Source of the DNA: an uncultured Burkholderiales bacterium
GTDB taxonomy: Bacteria > Pseudomonadota > Gammaproteobacteria > Burkholderiales > Burkholderiaceae_E
Direction of reading: 5' to 3'
NCBI GenBank assembly: GCA_903898725.1
Contig: CAIUGQ010000301.1
Span: forward strand, 1 to 11,909
Length of the DNA: 11,909 bases
Positions within the stretch are counted from its first letter, which is position 1; the number at the start of each line of letters is the position of its first letter. The translations under genes and the position numbers were made by a program. The notes beneath the pieces were generated by a model. That model searched no databases. It was not told where the DNA came from and worked only from the letters and a program-made list of their open reading frames with translations. Below are positions 1 to 6,868 of the stretch, one piece after another.

Positions 1-1
1 C

Positions 2-517
2 CCCAGGCTGGGCGGCGAGGCCGCCGAAGGCGACTTCGTCGGCTACATGCAGAACCTGAACCTGCCGCACCCCAAGCAGATCGCGATCGCGGTGCCCGCC
101 AACCTGGTCTGCGGCCGCCCCGAGCCCGACGGGACGGCGACGGACGCGCCCGCGCTGCACGAGCCCGGCTGGGCGCCGCTCGTCTTCACCTTCGCCGGCC
201 TGTGGGAGATCCAGCCGCAGGCGCTCGAGGAGGCAGCGGCCACGGTCCAGATCGTGGACGTGCGCGAGCCGGCCGAGTTCGACGGCCCGCTCGGACACAT
301 CGCGCGCGCGCACGCGATCCCGCTCGGTGCGCTCGCGACGCGGGTGGGCGAGCTGTCGACCGAGCGTCCCGTCGTGACCGTCTGCCGCTCGGGCACCCGC
401 TCGGCGCAGGCCGCGACGCTGCTGCAGAAGGCGGGCTTCACCGAGGTCGCGAACCTCGCCGGCGGCATGCTGCGCTGGCGCGCGCACGGCCATCCGGTGG
501 TCGGCGGCGCGCAGTGA
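2..517 (+). CDS. C-terminal part of an MBL-fold/rhodanese fusion protein (5' truncated by window edge)
   Basis: The reading frame is open from base 2, so the first in-frame ATG at 47 is probably internal and the gene starts outside the window; 171 residues are visible. The first ~40 residues (GYMQNLNLPHPKQIAIAVPANLVCG, split here as GYMQNLNLPHPK then QIAIAVPANLVCG) match the end of the metallo-beta-lactamase domain in persulfide dioxygenase-like proteins that carry a C-terminal rhodanese. The rhodanese part follows, with VDVREPAEFDGPLGHI and the active-site loop CRSGTRS encoded at 383-403, whose Cys would carry the persulfide. It ends with the usual NLAGGMLRWRAHG. In this family such fusions oxidise or transfer glutathione persulfide sulfur; the substrate here is inferred. 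The catalytic MBL half cannot be inspected. It converges on the aer-like gene with a 13-bp gap and no obvious terminator. Confidence 0.8.
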   Translation, partial: PRLGGEAAEGDFVGYMQNLNLPHPKQIAIAVPANLVCGRPEPDGTATDAPALHEPGWAPLVFTFAGLWEIQPQALEEAAATVQIVDVREPAEFDGPLGHIARAHAIPLGALATRVGELSTERPVVTVCRSGTRSAQAATLLQKAGFTEVANLAGGMLRWRAHGHPVVGGAQ

Positions 518-530
518 CCGGCGCGGCCGC

Positions 531-2075
531 CTAGACCCGGAACACCGAGATCGCCTGCGACAGGCGATGGGCCTGGTCCTTGAGACTGCCCGCGGCCGCC
601 GCTCCCTGCTCGACCAGCGCGGCATTCTGCGTCGTCGAGCGGTCGAGGTCGGCGACCGCCTGCCCCACCTGCTCGATGCCGCGGGTCTGCTCGCCCGACC
701 CGGCGGCGATGTCGTCGATCAGCGAGGTCACCCGCTGGACCGACTCGGTGATCTCGCCCATCGTCTGCGCGGCCTGTCGCGCACTCGCCGCCCCGGCATC
801 GACCTTGCCCGAGCTCTCGGCGGTCAGCCGCTTGATCTCGCGCGCGGCCTCGGCGCTGCGCTGCGCGAGCGAGCGCACCTCCGAGGCGACGACCGCGAAG
901 CCGCGCCCCTGCTCGCCGGCGCGGGCGGCCTCGACGGCGGCGTTGAGGGCGAGGATGTTCGTCTGGAACGCGATCGAGTCGATCATCGAGGTGATGTCCC
1001 CGATGCGGCGCGAGCTGTCGGCGATCTCCTGCATCACCGCATCGACGCGACGCGTCGCCGCATCGCCCTCGCGCGCGGTGTTCAGCGCGGCGGCCGCGAG
1101 CGTGTTCGCGGTCTGCGCGTTGCCCTCGGCGTTGCGCACCGTGCCGGCGATCTGCTCCATGCTGGCCGCGGTCTCCTGCAGGCTCGATGCGGCCTGCTCG
1201 GTGCGGGCGCTGAGGTCGAGGTTGCCCTGGGCGATCTCGCTGGTCGCGTGCTCCATGCTGGAGATCTGCGAGCGCACGTCGACCACCAGCGCCATCACGT
1301 TGACGCCGACCTGATTGACGTCGCGCATCAGCTCGCCCAGCGTATCGAGCCGCTCGCTCGACATCGTCGGCCCCATCTGACCGCCCGAGATCAGGCGCGC
1401 CGCCCCCGAGACCTGCCGCAGCGGCATCGCGACGCCGGTGAACAGCCAGGCCGCCGCCACCCCGGCGGCGATGCCGCCGGCGACGATCGGCGCGAGGATC
1501 GCGAGCGTCGGTCCGGTGGCGACGAACGCCGCCGCCGACGCGACCGCCACCGGCACCGATGCCGCGAGGGCGAAGCGCGCGCCGAGCGACATTCCGCCGA
1601 CCCGCTGCAGCCATCCCGCCGGCCCGCGCCGGACCAGCACGCCGCCCGAGATCGTGAACCGCGCCCGCTGCTCGCGCATCTCGGCGTACAGCACCTCGGC
1701 CGCGGCGACCTGCTCGCGCGAGGGCCGCGTCCGGACCGACATGTAGCCGACGATCCGGCCGCCTTCGGTCATCGGCGTGGCGTTCGCCCGCACCCAGTAG
1801 AAGTCGCCGTTCTTGCAGCGGTTCTTGACGAGCGCCGTCCACGGACGCCCGGACTGGATCGTTGCCCACATGTCGGCGAAGGCCTCGGCCGGCATGTCGG
1901 GGTGACGCACGATGTTGTGCGCCTTGCCGATCAGTTCATCCTCCGAGAAGCCGCTGATCGCGATGAACGCCGGATTGCAGTAGGTGATCCGACCCTTGGG
2001 GTCGGTGGTCGACACCAGGGTTTCGCCATCGCCGAGCAGCCGCTCTCGATCGGTGACGGGCAGGTTCTCTCGCAT
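531..2075 (-). CDS. aer: Aer-like redox/energy-taxis receptor (PAS-HAMP-methyl-accepting chemotaxis protein)
   Basis: A 514-residue protein, close to E. coli Aer (506). The PAS domain (~10-115) includes VRHPDMPAEAFADMW and KNGDFYWVRANATPM, near-identical to Aer. Residues N34, R57, H58, D60 and W79 fall at the same numbers as the FAD-pocket residues of E. coli Aer, so FAD binding and redox sensing are likely. A hydrophobic stretch at ~168-216 forms the membrane hairpin, with no periplasmic ligand domain, followed by HAMP (~217-270) and the MCP signalling region. The hairpin tip is IAFQTNILALNAAVEAARAG at 368-387. There is no C-terminal NWETF-type receptor tail, as in Aer. The start at 2075 is preferred over upstream ATGs because of the GGAGAGG 9 bp before it and the exact numbering match to Aer. 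It should signal through CheW/CheA to swim toward favourable redox conditions. It lies downstream of the carbonic anhydrase gene on the same strand, 197 bp away. Confidence 0.92.
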   Translation of the reverse strand: MRENLPVTDRERLLGDGETLVSTTDPKGRITYCNPAFIAISGFSEDELIGKAHNIVRHPDMPAEAFADMWATIQSGRPWTALVKNRCKNGDFYWVRANATPMTEGGRIVGYMSVRTRPSREQVAAAEVLYAEMREQRARFTISGGVLVRRGPAGWLQRVGGMSLGARFALAASVPVAVASAAAFVATGPTLAILAPIVAGGIAAGVAAAWLFTGVAMPLRQVSGAARLISGGQMGPTMSSERLDTLGELMRDVNQVGVNVMALVVDVRSQISSMEHATSEIAQGNLDLSARTEQAASSLQETAASMEQIAGTVRNAEGNAQTANTLAAAALNTAREGDAATRRVDAVMQEIADSSRRIGDITSMIDSIAFQTNILALNAAVEAARAGEQGRGFAVVASEVRSLAQRSAEAAREIKRLTAESSGKVDAGAASARQAAQTMGEITESVQRVTSLIDDIAAGSGEQTRGIEQVGQAVADLDRSTTQNAALVEQGAAAAGSLKDQAHRLSQAISVFRV

Positions 2076-2271
2076 CGGTCGGGCCCTCTCCAGGAGACGA
2101 CGGTCGGGGCGCATCGACGGACGCGCCGGCCGACACCGATGGTCGCGCAGCGCGATGGGCGCGGATCCGTGGAGAAGGACGGCGACGCCGGCGCTTCCGG
2201 TCTTGCTTCTGATCAATTTCCCGCGGCGGCCGCGTCGTCTCGCCGGACGGCGCGGCCCGGGCGCGGCCGGC
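2076..2271. other. Intergenic region between carbonic anhydrase and aer-like genes
   Basis: No ORF of its own is convincing here. The only A+T-rich patch is GATCAATTT at 2211-2219, which could mark a promoter for the aer-like gene, but I cannot match it to a sigma-70, sigma-28 or sigma-54 consensus. Near the end of the anhydrase gene the 9-mer GGCGCGGCC occurs twice, 2 bp apart, at about 2249-2268. No T-tailed hairpin is seen. Confidence 0.4.
2085..2091 (-). promoter_or_regulatory. Ribosome binding site of the aer-like gene
   Basis: On the minus strand GGAGAGG lies 9 bp before the ATG at 2075. It decides the start against the in-frame ATG at 2114 and the far-upstream one at 2438, which would read back into the carbonic anhydrase gene. 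Confidence 0.7.
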
Positions 2272-2994
2272 TCAGTCGAGCGGATCCGGCACCGGATCGG
2301 CGTCGCCGCCGGCCTGGCGGGACGGCTGCACCGCCCGGCCGCCCGGCCGGTCGAACAGTGCGCGCAGCGCGGTCCGGCGCCAGCTCGCGGGCTCGACCGG
2401 TGCGGTGATCCCCGGACAGAGCTCGCGCAGCAGCCCATCGTGGATGCCGTAGATCATGCCGTGCAGCGTGAGCGTCTGGCCGCGCTTCCAGGCGTCCTCG
2501 ACCATCGGCAGCCGCCCGACGTGCCCGACCTGCTCGAGCACGTTGATCTCGCACAGGCGGTCCGCCCGTTCGTGCGGATCCTCGATCGCGTCGAGCCTGC
2601 GGGCATGCATGTGCATCAGGTCCTCGACGTGATGCAGCCAGCTGTCGACGAGGCCGAGCTTGCGCCGCTCGAGCACGGCCTGCACGCCGCCGCAGCCGTA
2701 GTGGCCGACGACCATCACGTGCTCCACCTTGAGGACGTCGACGGCGTACTGGATCACCGACAGGCAGTTCAGGTCGGTGAACACCACCAGGTTGGCCACG
2801 TTGCGGTGCACGAAGATCTCGCCCGGCGCCAGCCCGATGATCTGGTTGGCCGGCACGCGGCTGTCTGAGCAGCCGATCCAGAGGTAGCGCGGCGCCTGCT
2901 GTTCGGCGAGCCGGCTGAAGAACGCAGGATCGTCGTCGCACATCCTGCGGGCCCAGGCCCGGTTGTTCGAGAAGAGGAAGTCGATGTCGTCCAT
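2272..2994 (-). CDS. can: Beta-class carbonic anhydrase
   Basis: A 240-residue protein that interconverts CO2 and bicarbonate in the cytoplasm. The zinc site is complete: C42-S-D44-S-R46 and H98-Y-G-C101. These are the same residue numbers as in E. coli Can (C42, D44, H98, C101), which supports the start at 2994 (MDDIDFLFSNN) although no strong Shine-Dalgarno is visible. FVHRNVANLV (61-70) and HGMIYGIHDGLL near the end are also family hallmarks. The asparagine-rich start and the length fit the Can/CynT clade rather than plant-type enzymes. The last ~25 residues are a poorly conserved basic, Pro-rich tail. The gene is divergent from the MBL-fold hydrolase. No cyanase or sulfate-transporter partner is visible, so a general CO2-supply role is most likely. 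Confidence 0.95.
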   Translation of the reverse strand: MDDIDFLFSNNRAWARRMCDDDPAFFSRLAEQQAPRYLWIGCSDSRVPANQIIGLAPGEIFVHRNVANLVVFTDLNCLSVIQYAVDVLKVEHVMVVGHYGCGGVQAVLERRKLGLVDSWLHHVEDLMHMHARRLDAIEDPHERADRLCEINVLEQVGHVGRLPMVEDAWKRGQTLTLHGMIYGIHDGLLRELCPGITAPVEPASWRRTALRALFDRPGGRAVQPSRQAGGDADPVPDPLD

Positions 2995-3162
2995 GTCCGG
3001 CGCCCGTGCTCGAAGCCGGTCGCGTACAGGCGGACCGGCCCCGCAGGATACGGGAATCGCGGCCGCCGGCCGCCCGCGGGCGGTGCGTGTAGGATCGCCC
3101 GATCGACCCGACCAGGGACCGGCGCAGGCTCCCCCCAGCGCGCCGCCCCGCCCCCGACACCG
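2995..3162. promoter_or_regulatory. Divergent intergenic region, promoters expected but not resolved
   Basis: This 168-bp stretch separates two genes transcribed away from each other, so both promoters should lie here. The only -10-like element on the plus strand is TAGGAT at 3090-3095, inside a very G+C-rich context and without a convincing -35 box. I see no operator-like palindrome beyond short CGATCG-type repeats just downstream of it. Confidence 0.3.
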
Positions 3163-4242
3163 ATGACCGCCACGACCGCTCCGTCCGACCCGCCCTCCGA
3201 CGCACCGCCCCGCGCGGTGCTCGACTATCCGTTCGAGACCCCGCCCCCGACGGGCGAGGCGACCGAGGTCGCGCCCGGCGTGCTGTGGATCCGCATGCCG
3301 CTGCCGTTCTCGCTGTCGCACATCAACCTGTGGGCGATCGCCGACGGCGAACGCTGGACGCTGGTGGACTCCGGGCTGCGCTCGCCCGAGACCGCCGCCG
3401 CGTGGCGACAGCTGCGCGACGGCGCCCTCGGCGGCCGCGACATCGAGCGGGTCGTGGTCACCCACATGCATCCCGACCATGTCGGCATGGCGGGCTGGAT
3501 CACGCGTCGCACCGGCTGCCGGCTCTGGATGACGCGGCTGGAGTACCTGACCTGCCGCGTGCTCGTCGCCGACACCGGGCGCGACGCACCCGAGGACGGC
3601 ACGCGCTTCTACCGACGCGCCGGCTGGGACGACGACGCGCTCGAGCACTACCGGGCGCGCTTCGGCGAGTTCGGCAAGTCCACCTACGCGCTGCCGGACA
3701 GCTATCGGCGCATCGTCGACGGCGAGACCCTCCGCATCGGCGAGCACGACTGGCGGGTGATCACCGGCAGCGGCCATTCGCCCGAGCACGCCTGCCTCTA
3801 CAGCCCGGCGCTCAAGCTGCTCGTGTCGGGCGACCAGGTGCTGCCGCGGATCTCGTCGAACGTCTCGGTGTTCCCGACCGAGCCGGACGCCGATCCGCTC
3901 GGCGAATGGCTCGCGTCGCTGGCGAAGATCAAGGCCGCCGTGCCCGACGACGTGCTGGTGCTGCCGGCGCACAACCTGCCCTTCCGGGGCCTGCACGCCC
4001 GACTCGACGAGCTCGCAGACGGCCATGCGCGCGGTCTCGCCGCGCTGCGCGAACGGCTGTCCGAACCGCGCCGCGTGGTCGACGTCTTCGGGGCGCTGTT
4101 CCGTCGGCCGATCGACTCGCGCGGCCTGCTCGGCATGGCGACCGGCGAGACGCTCGCGCACCTGAATCGGCTGCTCGCGCAGGGCGAGGCGACGGTCGAG
4201 CTCGATGCCGACGGCGTCGCCTGGTACCGGGCGCGGGCCTAG
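3163..4242 (+). CDS. MBL-fold metallo-hydrolase, substrate unknown
   Basis: A 359-residue metallo-beta-lactamase-fold protein without a signal peptide. The dinuclear metal site is complete: T-H101-M-H103-P-D105-H106, then H205 in GSGHSPEH, D224 in SGDQVLP and H270 in PAHNLPF. The ~80 residues after the core (LHARLDELADGHARGLAALRE onward) are helical and resemble the winged-helix tail of LACTB2-like hydrolases of the glyoxalase II group, which cleave thioesters or phosphodiesters. Which bond this one cuts cannot be told. The start at 3163 follows a C-rich stretch without a clear ribosome binding site, so an alternative start is possible; the first ~20 residues are Pro/Ala-rich. The stop codon overlaps the stop of mhpR, so the gene touches the aromatic cluster but is transcribed toward it; a pathway role is possible but unproven. 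Confidence 0.85.
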   Translation: MTATTAPSDPPSDAPPRAVLDYPFETPPPTGEATEVAPGVLWIRMPLPFSLSHINLWAIADGERWTLVDSGLRSPETAAAWRQLRDGALGGRDIERVVVTHMHPDHVGMAGWITRRTGCRLWMTRLEYLTCRVLVADTGRDAPEDGTRFYRRAGWDDDALEHYRARFGEFGKSTYALPDSYRRIVDGETLRIGEHDWRVITGSGHSPEHACLYSPALKLLVSGDQVLPRISSNVSVFPTEPDADPLGEWLASLAKIKAAVPDDVLVLPAHNLPFRGLHARLDELADGHARGLAALRERLSEPRRVVDVFGALFRRPIDSRGLLGMATGETLAHLNRLLAQGEATVELDADGVAWYRARA

Positions 4243-5051
4243 CCGCCCACCAGCGGCTTCGCGCCGCGCCCGATCGCCCGGGCGAGCTTCGCGAGCTCGG
4301 GCGCGAACCGCGCCTCGAGATCCTGCCGGGAAACCGCGGCCTTCGGGAACACCATGTTCACCGCACCGATCAGCCGGCGGCCCGCGACCACCGGCACCGC
4401 GATCGCGGCGAACGCCGCCTCACGGATCCACTCGCCATCGTTGTAGGCATGGCCGCGGCGCAGCGTCTCGCGGATCGTGCGACGCACCAGCGCATCGTCG
4501 CGCGCGAGCTCGCCCCAGCGGTCGTCGCGACGCCGCAGCAGCTCGAGCAGGGCCTCGCGCTCGACCTCGCCGCAGGCCGCGAGATACGCCCGCCCCGCAG
4601 CGGTGACCAGCATCGGCAGCTTCTCGCCGATCATCGCGCGGTGCTGCGACAGGGCGCTCAGCCGATGCGTCGACTCGCGCACGACCATGAAGCCCGCCTC
4701 GGGCGTCGCCAGATCGCAGGGCCAGACGATCCGCCTGACCGCATCGCGCATCGCCGGACCCGCGACGTCCGAGACCCAGGCCTCGTCCTCGAAGCCCTCG
4801 CTCAGTCGCCGCACCTCGAAGGTCAGGTAGTACTGCCCTTCGCGGTCGCTGTGCCGCACGAAGCCGTCCGCGCGCAGCGTCTCGAGCAGGCGCTTGACCG
4901 TCGTTCGGTGCATCGCGCAGGCCTGCGCGAGCTCGGTGAGCGTCGCGATGCCGCCGGCAGACTGGTTGAGCGCGCGCAGCACCGAGAGGCCCCGCGACAG
5001 GCCGCGCACGGTCTTGTACTGACCGGTGGTGATCGCAGGTCCGCTGCGCAT
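4239..5051 (-). CDS. mhpR: IclR-family transcriptional activator of the mhp operon
   Basis: A 270-residue protein with the IclR layout: an N-terminal winged helix-turn-helix (~12-75; HTH about 38-61, LTELAQACAMHRTTVKRLLETL) and a C-terminal effector-binding domain. YKTVRGLSRGL, HRTTVKRLLETL, RRLSEGFEDEAW and the VVREST..RLS..HRAM region closely follow E. coli MhpR, an activator that responds to 3-(3-hydroxyphenyl)propionate. It is divergent from mhpA, the standard position. The start at 5051 is chosen because GGAG lies 6 bp upstream and the protein then begins shortly before YKTVRG as in MhpR; a longer in-frame ATG at 5174 would read through the operator and promoter region. The gene converges on the MBL-fold gene with overlapping stop codons. 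The effector has not been tested and could be a related hydroxy-aryl acid. Confidence 0.9.
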   Translation of the reverse strand: MRSGPAITTGQYKTVRGLSRGLSVLRALNQSAGGIATLTELAQACAMHRTTVKRLLETLRADGFVRHSDREGQYYLTFEVRRLSEGFEDEAWVSDVAGPAMRDAVRRIVWPCDLATPEAGFMVVRESTHRLSALSQHRAMIGEKLPMLVTAAGRAYLAACGEVEREALLELLRRRDDRWGELARDDALVRRTIRETLRRGHAYNDGEWIREAAFAAIAVPVVAGRRLIGAVNMVFPKAAVSRQDLEARFAPELAKLARAIGRGAKPLVGG

Positions 5052-5057
5052 GCCGCG

Positions 5058-5061
5058 CTCC
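5058..5061 (-). promoter_or_regulatory. Ribosome binding site of mhpR
   Basis: On the minus strand GGAG sits 6 bp before the ATG at 5051. It supports the 270-residue MhpR rather than the 311-residue version starting at 5174. Confidence 0.65.
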
Positions 5062-5079
5062 AGGCAGTTCGGGTCGCAA

Positions 5080-5096
5080 CGTGCACCCAGTGCACC
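5080..5096. promoter_or_regulatory. Putative MhpR operator
   Basis: The 17 bases CGTGCACCCAGTGCACC hold two GTGCAC half-sites (5081-5086 and 5090-5095) separated by 3 bp. From memory, the E. coli MhpR operator in front of mhpA is GGTGCACCTGGTGCACA, with the same half-site and spacing; 13 of 17 positions agree. Each GTGCAC is itself palindromic. The site lies between mhpR and mhpA, 108 bp upstream of the mhpA ATG and 29 bp upstream of the mhpR ATG, so it can serve activation of mhpA and possibly autoregulation of mhpR. Binding itself is inference. Confidence 0.78.
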
Positions 5097-5099
5097 CAG

Positions 5100-5128
5100 T
5101 TTACCGCCCGCAGCGGAACGACGACAGT
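5100..5128 (+). promoter_or_regulatory. Candidate weak promoter for mhpABD
   Basis: TTTACC at 5100-5105 is a 4/6 match to a -35 box. GACAGT at 5123-5128, 17 bp later, is only a 3/6 match to a -10 box. A poor -10 would fit an activator-dependent promoter just downstream of the operator. On the opposite strand the same A+T patch reads TAAACT (5098-5103) and could be the mhpR -10. Both are weak assignments. Confidence 0.25.
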
Positions 5129-5203
5129 GCGCGACGGACGCGATCGACCGCGCCCGCCGCCGCAACGCGGACACCCGGACCTCCGAAGACAGCGAGACGC
5201 CCC

Positions 5204-6868
5204 ATGCTCCCCGACCGTTGCGACGTGCTCATCGTCGGTGCCGGCCCGACCGGCCTGACGCTGGCCAACCATCTCGGCACGCTCGGCGTGCGCACGCTGG
5301 TCGCCGAGCGCCTGCCCGCGCTCATCGACTACCCGCGCGGCGTCGGCGTCGACGACGAGGCGCTGCGCAGCTTCCAGGCGGTCGACCTGGTCGACGCGGT
5401 GCGTCGCCACACCGTGCCGAACCAGGTGATGCGCTTCGTCGACCGTCGCGGCCGCACGCTCGCATCGATCGAACCCACCGCCGAGCCGTTCGGATGGCCC
5501 CGGCGGAGCGGCTTCATCCAGCCGCTCGTCGACCGTGAGCTCGCCCTCGGCCTCTACCGCTTCCCGCACGTGCAGCTCGCGCTGCGACACGCCTTCGAGT
5601 CGGTGGAGGACACCGGCGACGGCGTGCGCGTGGCGCTGCGTCCGGTCGACGACGCGGGCGAGGCCACGGGGGCCGCCGTCACCGTCAGCGCGACGTGGCT
5701 GGTCGGCTGCGATGGCGGACGCAGTCCGGTTCGCAACGCGATCGGCCTGCCCTTCGAGGGTCGCAGCGAGTCGACCCGCTGGCTGGTCATCGATCTGGCC
5801 GACGATCCGATCGGCACGCCCAACGTGAGCTTCAGGCTCGACGACGACTTCCCGTACGTCGAGCTCGCCCTGCCCCACGGCATCCGCCGCTTCGAGTTCA
5901 TGGTGCCCGAGGGGGCCGACGAGGCCGAGTTCGAGAGCGACGCACGCGTGCATGCATTGCTCGCCCGGGTCCTGCCGGCCGACGTCAGGCCGCGGATCAT
6001 CCGACGCCGCGTGTACATGCACCATGCGCGGATCGCGCCGACCTTTCGCGCCGGGCGGGTGCTGGTGGCCGGCGACGCCGCCCACCTGATGCCGGTCTGG
6101 CAGGGCCAGGGCTTCAACACCGGCATCCGCGATGCGACCAACCTCGGCTGGAAGCTGGCGCTGAGCACTCGGGGCGTGGCCGGCGACGGGCTGCTCGACA
6201 CCTACACCCAGGAGCGGCACGCCCACGCCTGCGCGATGATCGAGCTCTCCGTGCTGGTGGGCAGGATCTTCGTGCCCTCGAACCCGCTCGCACGGCTCGC
6301 GCGCAACCTGCTCGGACCGCTGCTGTCGCGGATCGGGCCGGTGCGCCGCCACATCGCCGAGATGCGCTTCAAGCCGATGCCCTTCTTCGCCGACGGCGCG
6401 GTCGTCCACCCGGGTACGCCGGATGCGGCGGGCGCGGTCGGCAAGGTCTTCGTGCAGCCGCGCGTGACCGACGCCGCCGGCCAGATCCGCAGGCTCGACG
6501 ACGCCCTCGGCCTGCGCTTCGCGCTGATCGGCTGGAGCGCGCGCTTCGACGCCTGGCTCGGCGACGACTCGCGCCGGCTGCTGGCCGCACTCGACGCCCT
6601 CACGGTCGTCGTGCGCCCGACCTGCCAGTCGCTCGATCGCGAGCCGCCCGAGGGCGGGCTGGTGCTCGCTGACACGGACGGCGCGTTCAAGCGCTGGTTC
6701 GACAGCGCCCCGGGCTCCGTCGTGGTGCTGCGGCCGGACCGCATCGTCGCGGCCGTCTGCACGCCGTGGCAGCTCGATGCGACGCTGCGCGAACTCGCCC
6801 GGCGCCTGCGCATCGATGTCGCCGCGCTCGCGGCGCCGCGCACGCTGCCGCTCCAGGAGGCCGCATGA
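5204..6868 (+). CDS. mhpA: 3-(3-hydroxyphenyl)propionate / 3-hydroxycinnamate hydroxylase (FAD monooxygenase)
   Basis: The protein is 554 residues, the same length as E. coli MhpA. It would ortho-hydroxylate 3-(3-hydroxyphenyl)propionate with NADH and O2 to give 2,3-dihydroxyphenylpropionate, the first pathway step, in the cytoplasm. The class A flavin-hydroxylase motifs are all present: GAGPTG (12-17) for ADP binding, CDGG (169-172) and AGDAAH (289-294). MhpA-specific blocks include LIDYPRGVGVDDEALR, FGWPRRSGFIQP, RRFEFMVPEG, DAAHLMPVWQGQGFNTG and AEMRFKPMP. The C-terminal ~150 residues form the thioredoxin-like domain. The start at 5204 is chosen because it begins just before the FAD motif; its ribosome binding site is poor, and the GTG start at 5081 would lie inside the operator. 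Its stop overlaps the mhpB start by ATGA. Confidence 0.95.
   Translation: MLPDRCDVLIVGAGPTGLTLANHLGTLGVRTLVAERLPALIDYPRGVGVDDEALRSFQAVDLVDAVRRHTVPNQVMRFVDRRGRTLASIEPTAEPFGWPRRSGFIQPLVDRELALGLYRFPHVQLALRHAFESVEDTGDGVRVALRPVDDAGEATGAAVTVSATWLVGCDGGRSPVRNAIGLPFEGRSESTRWLVIDLADDPIGTPNVSFRLDDDFPYVELALPHGIRRFEFMVPEGADEAEFESDARVHALLARVLPADVRPRIIRRRVYMHHARIAPTFRAGRVLVAGDAAHLMPVWQGQGFNTGIRDATNLGWKLALSTRGVAGDGLLDTYTQERHAHACAMIELSVLVGRIFVPSNPLARLARNLLGPLLSRIGPVRRHIAEMRFKPMPFFADGAVVHPGTPDAAGAVGKVFVQPRVTDAAGQIRRLDDALGLRFALIGWSARFDAWLGDDSRRLLAALDALTVVVRPTCQSLDREPPEGGLVLADTDGAFKRWFDSAPGSVVVLRPDRIVAAVCTPWQLDATLRELARRLRIDVAALAAPRTLPLQEAA

Noticed and set aside
518..530. GC-rich palindrome GCGGCCGC between the convergent rhodanese and aer-like genes as a terminator
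   Set aside because: It has no loop and no T-tract, and such octamers are expected by chance at this base composition.
567..2408. Long plus-strand ORF (613 codons) opposite the aer-like gene
   Set aside because: It is antisense to a clear PAS-MCP gene, is rich in Arg, His and Pro, and shows no domain; this is typical of G+C-rich shadow frames.
2076..2438. Upstream extension of the aer-like frame to 2438
   Set aside because: It overlaps the carbonic anhydrase coding end and has low-complexity composition; the start at 2075 has a good ribosome binding site and matches Aer length.
2995..4161. Upstream extension of the carbonic anhydrase frame to 4161
   Set aside because: The extension runs antisense through the MBL-fold hydrolase. 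The Can-like protein starting at 2994 aligns residue for residue with E. coli Can at the zinc site.
5081..5203. Longer MhpA starting with GTG at 5081
   Set aside because: The GTG is part of the first operator half-site, and the added residues have no counterpart in the family; 554 residues from 5204 fits MhpA.
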